DNA of 64,000 bases from Cryptomeria japonica. Taxonomy: Eukaryota > Streptophyta > Pinopsida > Cupressales > Cupressaceae. How positions within the stretch are numbered: position 1 is the stretch's first letter; every line of letters starts with the position of its first letter. Position numbers and translations under genes: made by a program. Shown in pieces: positions 10,576 through 20,647 of this stretch. Where the stretch lies: assembly GCF_030272615.1 (NCBI RefSeq), contig NC_081406.1, forward strand, positions 264,516,192 through 264,580,191. The letters run 5' to 3'. The notes under the pieces are model-generated. The model was given only the letters and a program-made list of their open reading frames with translations, made no database searches and was not told the origin of the DNA.

Positions 10576-12625
10576 TGTAAAGACGTAAATTATTCTATAT
10601 GACATAATCTACTCTTTATTCATAAATAAACTCATAGATCAATTAAGAAGTCCATTTCATACATAATATAAAACAAGTTTATTAAATTGATAAAACAATC
10701 ATAGATATCAAGGAGTTAAATAAAATTTTCATATACATGAAAATTATAAATTTCTCATTACATATCATTATACCAAACTTAGGCTTTCTAATTGACTTAA
10801 GTATTAAACAAACATAAAGAAAGTGAGATACATCCGTCCATCTCCAATCTGAGTCGCTTCCTTTCAGTCCATCGAATGAAGATGAGAACAAGATTTAGGC
10901 CCTTTTTCCGCCCAACCTTGAAGCTTACGCTTCCCCAGAATTCTTGGTAAATCAAGAATACTTGACCCTGCACAAATTGCTTTAACAAAAGATTTGAAAG
11001 ACAAGAGGGAATCTGGTGCATGCCTAGATGATACAAGCATTTTCATTTTTCTAATTCATTTAAGAAACAATCATTATCAATCAAGGATATGGTAGAGAGC
11101 ATAAAATAAAGAATTCCATCTATTTCAATGGATAATTCAATTCATTACTCGGCTGAGTATAATGCCATGCATAGAAAAATAAATAGTTTGGAAAAAGCAA
11201 CTATTCTCTCTAAGATACCATATTCGGCACCCGTCCCAGAAGGTAACTTTCCATACACAAGCCTATCTAGCTTGGTTCTCATAAAACAAGAATATATTTC
11301 CATAAAGAATACAATCTTTTGACTAATAGAACTAAGATTTTTCATAAATTAAACACTATTTCATTACTTTCACCTAATTGAAAACAATCTTTTGTAGAAT
11401 AACAATTTTGCAATTTTGATAAGAAAATATAATTTCATCAAAATAATCAAATAAGTACAAAGTAAGAATAAGGTATAACACAAGTATGATTCTTTTCATA
11501 TAAATGAGTTAAATTTGAGTACACATTCTTTAAATGAATATCTATCCTAACCCATTAGCATTACTTACCATTCTTAAACAATATAATTGCATTTCTTAGC
11601 TATCTGAATATATGTACCACCTAATGATTTCCTTCTATGTCCATTCAAGGAATAATAAAACAAATTCAATAAAGACATGGAATACCATAAAGGAAATCTT
11701 ATGCTACAACCATAGCTCTATTTCACTAACATTTCTTAGTGCAAAATAACCAAAACGAAATAAAGATCCTACCTCTTTATCCTTGATACTGGCTTGGAAT
11801 GAACTCTTTCATGCCTCCTCTAAATCGGCCTACTTCTTCCTTAATGGCTCAAGAGTTCTCTCACAGATGTTTCTTTAACTACCTATCTATTCTCCTTCTA
11901 TCTGTGCTCTCTCTCTAATCTCTCTTCTAACTTTACTATCTTTCTCTCTGCTCCACTTGCTATTTGCTATCTTTTTCCTCCCCTTAACTATCGAGCCTAT
12001 GCCTTTATTTATACTATTTTTCCCTATGAAATCTGCTACGTCTAAGGCTCAGTTATTGTTATCAATTTGTAGTCTTCGCTGCATTATCAACAGGCCTGAT
12101 GCTTTAACTATTCCACATCTTCTCCTTCCCCAAAGTGTTACCAGTTTAGCGGTCTCTCTAGTCTACACGTCTTGGAGTGGTGGGAGGCCAAGTAATGTCT
12201 TCTGTAGTGATCGACCTCGGATCGTGGAGAGAAGGTTGGTCTTCTCCACCATCATTGTGGAGTCCACAATCTTCTAACTGCCGCAATGGGTCATGGAAAA
12301 TCTGCATTTACTTAACTCCATGGCACTACGTGCCTATTTACTCCTTCCTTCCGTTGGTCACGAGCCATTAACTATGGTCATTTTGTAGTCTAAGCAGAGT
12401 GATCTGCAGTCTAAGTGGAGTGATCTGCAGTTATGTGGGGTGTATTTGCTTACTTGGTGGGGAGGTTGACTTTGTCGACTTCCACTAGTTGACTAATAAC
12501 CCACCATCGCCACCTTTTGAAATATAACATTAATATCAACAATAACATATTAGAATTAAAAATTTGTATTTTAATTCATTAGTAATTAAATTCTAATATG
12601 ATTTTCTATGATTAATAAATTAATA

Positions 12626-12661
<36 letters not shown>

Positions 12662-13334
12662 ATTTCATTAAACTAATTATGAAATTTATACTCACAAACA
12701 ATTACTAAATCGACGAGACCATTATTCTCATTTTCAAACAAACAATAACTTATAAAAACAATAATCAACTTCATACGATTGAAATCATGTCAACATAAAG
12801 TTTGCATTCTAAATCAGATTTAATAAAAATGTTAAGTTGCTAATTAATTAACTCTAAGTTTTCAACTAATAGACATTTTCATATATGAAATCAACGCAAC
12901 GACTAATTTTTACTCAAATCATTTCAATTTAAAATAACGCATTGATGAAGTCACAATTCAAACAATGATGCATTGACGAAGTTATATTTGCAAAAACAAC
13001 TTTTCTATTGTAGTGTGTGAGATTCCCCTAGTCTACCTAAGTCATAAGCTAAAAACAACTCTACCTGAGTCATGTTCTCGCCTTCATCTTTGTTCACCTA
13101 TCCTTGCATCACTTGCACTCAATAATTCATTAGCATTGACGATCCCCAATTAAGATAATACTAGATATCTAATTACATATTGCATGAGTAAAATGCATAC
13201 ACCATTTCCTATTATTTGTATACACCTACATTATCGTCAAAATGAATGTTCATATTTGTTTCAATTTCAATTCATAAATAAAAACCTACATTATTTCTCC
13301 TAATAACACATTATTGAAAATACAGTTCGTGACA
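10576..13334 (-). repeat. 3' LTR of element D
   Basis: 2,759 bp matching 20648-23378. On the - strand a TATA box (GTATAAATAAAGG) lies at about 12003-12016. A (TA)n run of about 33 bp at 12627-12659 is absent from the other LTR. Short frames at 11957-12371 are repeated in the other LTR copy and are not genes. Confidence 0.93.
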
Positions 13335-13352
13335 TCCTTCCCCTCTTGGAAG
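13335..13352 (-). other. Polypurine tract of element D
   Basis: On the - strand the sequence CTTCCAAGAGGGGAAGGA directly precedes the 3' LTR start TGTCACGAAC, as expected for the plus-strand primer. Confidence 0.8.
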
Positions 13353-13534
13353 AGACATCGTCTGGAGTTCTTAGTATCCATTAATAATCACATAGCAATT
13401 CTATCTCATAAAATGTCAACCATACATCAAGTTTTAAATATAAATAATAACAATAGCATACATGCTATCCAAGTTCACATCAAAAAATCAAAATTATTGT
13501 TTCAAAGATATCTCATATGATAAGCAGCTATTTC

Positions 13535-16500
13535 CTAAGAAAGCAAATGAGGAAAATGACGGTCAATCATCTCAGCATCCTCCCATGTAGCACTATCCTT
13601 AGAATATTGGTCCCATTGAACCTTATACTGAGTGAAATCTCTGCTACGTAGCTTCACGCTACACTGGTCTAGGATTTAGATGGGCTCCACTAGCACCACC
13701 CTTGGATCCTGTACCTGTAAAGATTGCCAATCAAGAATATGAGATGCATCAACATGATAAGGTTTCAATAAAGAAACATGAAACACATTGTGGATTTGAG
13801 CTAGAGCAGGGGGTAAAGCCAATCTATAAGCAACTGGATTAATAAATTCTAGTACATCAAAGGGTCCCACATATCTTGGTGCCAACTTCGATGATTTTCT
13901 AAATGAGATAGAGCTCTTATGAGGTTTGACTCTCAAAAAGACAAGGCAAGTACTCCTCACATTTGTACTACTGATCCATGCAATACATCCGTAAAATATC
14001 TTCCACTACCTGATTAACCCTTTCTGTTTGGCCGTCAGTCTGAGGATGATATGTTGAGATAAAATTTAGTCTTGTTCCCAATGCTGCATTTAATGTTGTC
14101 CAAAATTTGGATGTCATCCTGGTATCCCTATCTGATATTATGGTTTCTGGAACACCATGTAACCGAAAAATTTCTTGCACAAATTTCTTGGCAAGAACGA
14201 ATGATCCATCCTCGAGATTCCCAGGTATGAAATGTGCAACTTTAGTCAACTTATCCACCACTACTAAGATAGTGTCATGTTTATTTTTGCTCATCGGTAA
14301 TCCTTGGATAAAATCCATACTGATTACTTACCACTTGTATTCTGGTATAACATGTTGGAATAAAAGTCCTGCTGGATGAACATGTTCAACTTTCACTCGC
14401 TGACATTCCAAACATTGTGCCACATACTCAATTATTTCCTTTATGAGTTTAGGCCAAAAATACAAAGATCTCAGGTCAGCTACCATCTTTGTTATTCCAG
14501 GGTGTCCTGAATAAGGTGTATTGTGCATCTCATGCAGTATTAACTTCCTCAACTCTTCCCCTTCAGGTATGTACATCCTTCCTTGGTACCTTAAAATACC
14601 ATCAGGTTCTATTTCATATCCATCATAGCCATGATTTGAAGAATCTTTTTCCAAGGCTTGTTGATAGGGAGATTGCTACAAAAGTACTCAACAAGGTGAA
14701 TTAGGTCTAATGGTTCAATTGGTTTCCAAAAGACTTGTTTGTGACTATTATATATGTTTGCAAAATCAATTTGAGGTTATGATGCTAAGCATCTCATGCA
14801 TAACTTCCCAAACAAACTCCCTTTTTGAGTGAGCTCATACCCTTACTCCTCCAATATTCATTATGTTCAACCATTACATTCTTTCTAACACATTCCTCTA
14901 TCCTTTGGGCATTACTCTGATTGTTCTCTGACATTATAAGCTCCTCCAAATGATTTAGGAAACTAGGTAAAGGTTTTGTTCAAGAACTTGCTTCATTTTG
15001 TTGTTTTGGCTTTCTTGATTCATTTACTCAAACCCAACTTACTAGGTCTCAAGACCCAAAATTGCTTCACAAGGATGTCACAGAGGTTTCATGAGGCTTC
15101 TTAAATGTTTTGGATTGTCCTTCAAGGATCACTCCAAACCCAACAAGCTCAAGATAATCGGGTTCCATGTTTTGTGTGTGTGAGGCCTAAAAAGGGCTAC
15201 TAGCCCGTGGAGGGCTAATTGGATGAAATTTGCTTATGAGAGGCAACGATTGTTTAACCCACCATGGAAGTTGGCTTGGAACATTCAAACAACCTCCAAA
15301 CTAATTGATTTTCATGGTTTAGACCACTACCAAGGCAAAGTAAGGACTGTCCACCATTTATGGCATTTTTATAGGGTTTCAAGAGGGTTTTCAAGATTGC
15401 AATGTTAGATACACAACTCCTTCATGAACCAAACACTTGGCATACTAGCTGTAGAAGGTGACAAAAATAGTCAATTTCACTGTTTTCACTGCTTTCCACT
15501 GTCTTTATTGCATAACAGTGGGTTAGGACTTCAAAACTGCCTGCACCATAGCATAAATAAACCTTCAAACAATAATTTTACTCTGCATTGAACAAATATG
15601 GCTAAGTCTCCATGCATGGAAAGTTTCAAAGACAATTTTGATGCCAAAAACCACTTAAATCTCCAAAAATAGGGAACCCGCTGTCCTAACAGTTTGATTC
15701 AATTTTCAAGGGCAAGATAGTTTCTCATGGAGCTCCAACTTGTTTCAAATAATTCATAGGAAAGGTGCAGACCTTTTTTTCAATGTTGTTAGCTCAAATA
15801 GACTTTGAGAACAACATTTTGCTCATAATTTCAATCTACTAGTCAAGTTACTCACTCAACTTGTCTAGTATGATCTCACACAAATTATTTGTGCATAACC
15901 TTAGCCAAATAAGAAAATATATACACTGTATAGACTCTCATCAACTTGACCAAGTCCCTCCATGGGAGCCCTATGAGGTTTTTAGTCAAGTTGACCCATT
16001 ATGAAGCACAAACCCTTGACAGGGTAGAGGAGTAGCAAAACCAAAGTAAATAAATACAACTCTCTTCTCAATGCAAGGACAAAGAACCAATTACATAAAT
16101 ATAACTCTCTTCTCAATGCAAGTACAGTATGGAATAAGTCAGATTAGTACGGACTGACACATCCAAACAAGTTCAAATTGCCATAAAAACCAGAATTTTG
16201 CACTTCTTTTATTGAGAATAAATTTGATTTCACATCTGCCAACCCTATACAAGGAAGAGGGTGGTCTATTTAAAGGTTTTTTGAGTTATTTATGATGTCC
16301 TATACGGACATGTAGCTGTAGGATTGCTGTTGTACATTTTTGACTTTTAAAGTGATAACTTTTAAACAAGGTGAGCAACTTTTGTTGCACAAAATGACAT
16401 TTTTGCTCCCCTTTACTACACCAACTCTCTTAGAAACTTAAACATGGTTGAAATAAATTTAAAAACATGTGTCAATTCTTTCACAAATATTCTTAAGCCT

Positions 16501-18650
16501 ATAAGGCACTTCTCACAAATTTACCCATTTTTGGCCTAGGAGGCAAAACTTGACAACTCAAGGCTAGAAAGACAAAACTTGATATCTCAAGCACAAACTG
16601 AGATCAAAACCACTTGAAAAGACACACAAAAACCTAAAACAACATCAAAAACCTACCACAAGACAATACAAACATAAAAGCATGAATTACTCAAAAAAAA
16701 CAAAAATGAAGGTTTTTACTCAACTAGGTTCTCCTGCACCACTTGTTTAACCCTTAGGCAATGCTCATCCTCTGGAAGGTTCTGCAACACTTGTTGTTTC
16801 AAGTTTTTTCTAGTTGTCACCATAGCAAATAGGTTTCTTCTTTTGCTGAGAGCATCAACGACCCTATTCTCCTTCCCTTTAATATATTCAATACCAAAAT
16901 CATATTCACTTAGGAATTCAAGCCACGTTCTCTATCTTGCATTAAGGTTAGGTTGTGTAAAGATATACTTCAATCCTAATGATCTATTTTTAGCTCAAAA
17001 GGCTTCCTAAAAGGTAATTCCTCCACATTTGTAATGCACGAACAATAGCTAGAAGTTCTAAGTCATGCGGTGCATAATTCAATTCATATTGCTTCAGCTT
17101 TCTTGATTCAAATGCAACCACCTTTCCTTCCTGCATCAACACTACTCCCACACCTTCACCTCAGGCATTTGTAATTACTATAAAATGTCTATTGGGATCC
17201 GGTATAGTTAAGACTGGTGTTGTTGTCAATTTTTGCTTGAAAAGATCAAATTACTCCTCACACTTCTCAGTCCATTCAAACCTTTTTTCCTTTTTTTGAA
17301 GTGAAGTAATAGGTGCTGCTATCCTAGAAAATCCTTGCACATAATTTCTATAATATCATGCAAGTCCCATAAAACTCCAGACTTCTAAAACATTCCGAGG
17401 TGTTGGCCAATCTACTATTGCTTCTATCTTTGCAGGATCAACTGAAATTCCTTCAGCCGATATGACATGACCTAAGTAATGCACCTTTTCCTGAAAGAAA
17501 GCACACTTAGAAAATTTTCCATAAAGCTTACGATCTCTCAACCGTTGCAAAACTATCCTTAGGTGCTTCTTATATTCTTATTCATTCTTTGAATAGATCA
17601 AAATGTCATCAATGAAGATTAGAACAAAATCATCTAGGTATTCTCTAAAAATACTGTTCATAAGGTTTTTGAATGCTAATGGGACATTGGTTAAACCAAA
17701 TGGTACGACTGTGAATTCATAGTGCCCATACCGTGTTCGGAATGTAGTCTTAGGAATATCCTCATCTTTAATCCTTAAGTGGTAATATCCTGATCGAAGA
17801 TCAATCTTGGAGAATACCGTTGCACCTTTCATTTGGTCAAACAATTCATCTATCCTTGGCAAAGGATATCTATTTTTGATAGTCACTTTATTCAACATCC
17901 TATAATCAATGTATAACCTTAAAGTGCCATCCTTCTTCTTTACGAAGATCACCGGTCCACCCCATGGGGATACACTTGGTCTAATAAATCATTGCCTAAG
18001 CAATTCTTGCAATTGAGCCTTAAGCTCATACAATTTTGTTGTTGTCATTCTATATGGAGCCTTAGATTGCGGCTTCATTCCCGGTAAGAGTTCTATAGAA
18101 AAATCAAACTCTCTCTTAGGTGGTAACTTAGTAAGGTCTTCTGGAAAGACATCCAAGAACTCTGTAAGGACAGGATAATCTTTAGGACTCTTCTCAACAT
18201 TATCCAAATCACTTACCATGACAGCAATTATGGAACATCCTTTCCTTTGGGCCTTCTTGAGTTGTATTGCTAAAATGTGTCTTAATTCAAGAGGCTTTTG
18301 AGACCCAAGAATTTCAATTGAATTCCCAAAATCATCTATACAACTAATGACCTTATCCTCACAGTTTACTATGGCTTTATGCTCAGTTAACCAGTTGATA
18401 CCTAAGATCACATCATAATGGTCCCACATAAAGGTTAACCTAGGTTTGGAAACTAGAAAGTTCTAGTTCACTGCAAAATGGACAAGTATCTACCCTCTAT
18501 TCTGCTCGATTTCCATATTGGACCATCCATGCATTTGAAATATATCCAGGTCTAACAGATAATCTAGAAACTACCTTAGGATCAACGAAGAATTCAATAG
18601 CTCTTGTATCTATCGAAATAGAAACTGATTGTCCAAAAAGCTTACCCGTC
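13535..18650 (-). pseudogene. pol: pol of element D (protease, RT, RNase H, integrase, chromodomain)
   Basis: Reads on the - strand. A weak protease region (about 18430-18650) leads into the conserved linker near 18420 and then RT (about 17960-17200). RT keeps its signature block with FIDDILIYS at about 17600, and the double Asp is present. RNase H (about 17300-17000) follows with broken frames. A 2.0-kb insert (14693-16716) then interrupts the gene. Integrase begins with a His/Cys zinc domain (14350-14560). The core holds Asp in MDFIQGLP, Asp in IISDRDTR and Glu in DGQTERVN, with exactly 35 residues between the last two, so the triad is intact. The integrase C-terminal part is missing at about 13945. 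A tail with a chromodomain-like block (YKVQWDQYSKDSATWE, about 13560-13670) ends the gene; such domains steer integration to heterochromatin. Scattered stops make it non-functional. Confidence 0.88.
14693..16716. mobile_element. 2.0-kb insertion of unknown class in D's pol
   Basis: This stretch is foreign to the pol reading frame and is flanked by the identical octamer TACTCAAC (14685-14692 and 16717-16724). Taking out the insert and one octamer lets the pol frame continue, which supports a true target duplication. I see no terminal TG/CA, no clear terminal inverted repeat and no long A tail, and no coding frame beyond about 60 codons. An 8-bp duplication would suit a hAT-type or similar DNA transposon, or a non-autonomous retro-insertion. 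A roughly 45-bp imperfect tandem duplication (ATA(C/T)AACTCTCTTCTCAATG) lies at about 16050-16130. Confidence 0.75.
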
Positions 18651-19746
18651 ATTTGAATAGGTGAGGCTTGGAAATCAGCCTGACGGTTGTCAATTGTTGC
18701 GTGAATCTAGTGTTGTGAGGCTCCTTCCTGATTTTCTCCTCTTTGTGTGGGGGTACGTTGCGGACAATTTGAGGCATAATGACTTTCTCCATAGTTGTAA
18801 CACCTGTCCCTAGGTCCGGAATTGCCACCTGACCTACACCTGTCCAAGTTTTGTCGGGTATTGAAGTTGGTGTTACTATTTGCTCTCTTGTTACCATCTT
18901 GATTCACTCTTCCCCTTTCTTGAGTGTTGGGTCCCCTCTTCAGATTCCTTATTTGTCTATTGTTGCCATTGTTCTTTTGGAAATTCCTATTTCCAAAATT
19001 TGGTCTGTTATTCACATTTTTACAGAAATTTCCCAACTGCTACAACTTCTGCTCTTGCTTGGTTGCTTTCTCAAATACTTCTTCCATAGTCAGTGGATTA
19101 TGAATATCCACTTCTACTCCAATATGAGTTCTAAAACCCAAGATGAACTTTCGGATGCAAAATCTCTCATCCATCTGATATTGTGGAACATACTTAAGAA
19201 GATTGGTAAAATTCTCCTAGTATTGAGTTACCGACATGCCACCTTGTGTTAGGTTCTAAAATTCAGTCATCTTCTTATCGAGGAATAACTGAGGAAGCCA
19301 CCTCTTCCTAAAGGATTGTAAAAATAATTCCAAGTGATATCTCTAGGTTGCAACTTCCTTTTGGACTTTTCATTATCCCAGCAAGTAGCAACTTTGCTAG
19401 AAAGCTGGTAAGCAGCCCAAACTGCCTTGGTTTCGTTGGACATGTTGCGGAGACCAAAATAATTTTCCATTTCTATCACCCATGCCTCTGCACCATCACC
19501 AATAGTTTTTCCATCAAAATTTGGTAGGGCTATTCTTTTCAAGTCCTTAGCCATCTCTCCTTCAATCCTTGCTTGGTTATCGGGTTGTTCTTCAACCCTT
19601 GGAGCTTCATTTTGGACTTCTCTGACCCTTCAAACCTCCTGCTCGAGTCCATTCATTCTGGCACTCTGTTGGTTCAGTAGATCAAGGATTTGGTCGAGTC
19701 TTTCATTTCCATTACTAGACCCAGCCCTTGTGGTCCTTGAGCCCAT
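18651..19746 (-). pseudogene. gag: gag of element D
   Basis: The - strand frame opens with ATG at 19744-19746 and reads a Ser/Arg-rich start, then a Leu/Gln-rich helix. After a stop near 19630 it gives a gypsy-type gag core (about 19270-19554: ALPNFDGKTIGDGAEAWV, then a Trp-rich capsid part). Frames then break at about 19265. The C-terminal basic Asn/Arg/Gly-rich part and a knuckle appear in two overlapping frames at 18649-19036. The knuckle reads CYNYGESHYASNC, with the second Cys replaced by Tyr. It is a nucleocapsid precursor in origin and a pseudogene now. Confidence 0.82.
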
Positions 19747-20110
19747 TGTTATTCAACAATTTCGGCATTAGGGAATGTTAATATATCTTAGCGAAAAGAA
19801 AGAATATTTGCAAGGTTATGATTTCCATAACTTCTATTTAATCAAAGATCCCTAAAATCTACCCTTACAATATAACTATAGCAATTATTATCCATGTTTA
19901 CTACTGGAAGGAAACAATATAGTACTATAATAAGACATAGTTAGATAATTTGCAAATCTATATCATCCAAGTTTATAATATAAACTAAGGTCCAAAGTAT
20001 ATATTTATCATCATAGGAATCATGCAAAAACAAAACATTCAACTCAAATTTATTAAAGAAGGAAAGACATCTTTATTTATTGATAACAAAAGGTGTTATT
20101 ACATAATACA
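19747..20110 (-). other. Noncoding leader segment of element D
   Basis: AT-rich sequence between the acidic leader ORF and gag on the - strand. Nothing recognisable is seen in it. It may carry packaging signals by position. Confidence 0.5.
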
Positions 20111-20590
20111 TCACTCTTCTGGTGGAGTCATGGGAGTATATCCTTCAAACTCATTGGAATTTAGGGGGGTATAACCTTCAGACTTATCATCACTGAGTGG
20201 GGTATATCCCTCAGATTCATTATCACTGAGTGGAGAATATTCCTCTGACTCATCAAAGCTAATCACAGTTGGCCTAATGGGAGAATATTCTAACTCAGGC
20301 TCCTCTTCCTTTATAGGGATAGTATTTTCATCGAGGGATTCAGTAGGGACTACTCCTATCTCAACATTTTCTTTCTCTTCAGAAACTTGTTTCTCTACGG
20401 GAGGAAGATTTTCCTCCTCACTAATCCATCCTCCACTTGGATGGTTATCCATAACAGGCATTATAGGAGATATAGGATCCTTCTTGACCCTTAGATAATG
20501 AGCATACCCAACTATTGACTTACAAGCCATCTGTTTTGTTCGCACCATCTCTGTAAGTTTCAACACAAAACTATTATTCTCAATACTCAA
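20111..20590 (-). CDS. Acidic leader ORF of element D with repeats and an H3-tail-like start
   Basis: This intact 159-codon frame lies between the primer site and gag, in the 5' leader of D. Residues 15-28 read MVRTKQMACKSIVG, which resembles the histone H3 N-terminus around Lys4 and Lys9. The positions equivalent to Arg2, Thr3, Lys4, Gln5, Ala7, Lys9, Ser10 and Gly13 agree. The middle is strongly acidic (Glu-rich, about 70-125). The C-terminus is a four-fold repeat of about 12 residues built on (E)GYTPLSD (about 114-155). It has no zinc knuckle or pol motif. The frame is unbroken while gag and pol nearby are damaged. The ATG is the first in this frame; the frame is also open upstream to the primer site. 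Function unknown; a chromatin- or gag-related role is speculation. Confidence 0.6.
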   Translation of the reverse strand: MSIENNSFVLKLTEMVRTKQMACKSIVGYAHYLRVKKDPISPIMPVMDNHPSGGWISEEENLPPVEKQVSEEKENVEIGVVPTESLDENTIPIKEEEPELEYSPIRPTVISFDESEEYSPLSDNESEGYTPLSDDKSEGYTPLNSNEFEGYTPMTPPEE

Positions 20591-20631
20591 CTTGCGAAGT
20601 GACTCATAGGTCCTAGTGTTATAAAACCTAT

Positions 20632-20644
20632 GGCTCTGATACCA
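20632..20644 (-). other. Primer binding site of element D (tRNA-iMet type)
   Basis: On the - strand this reads TGGTATCAGAGCC, three bases after the 5' LTR end CTTTACA. It is a perfect initiator-Met complement. Confidence 0.9.
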
Positions 20645-20647
20645 AAA

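Noticed and set aside
10682-11345. Several 60-79-codon frames on both strands near the left end of D
   Set aside because: All lie in D's LTR and have no consistent counterpart with coding features in the other LTR.
11957-12371. 106- and 64-codon + strand frames, recurring at 22042-22456
   Set aside because: They are antisense to D inside its LTR and duplicated with it. Translation shows no motif, and the second copy is interrupted earlier.
14693-14730. tRNA-like A-box and B-box words (GGTCTAATGG, GGTTCAATT) suggesting a SINE head
   Set aside because: The two words overlap instead of being 30-40 bp apart, the insert is 2 kb long, and there is no A-rich tail.
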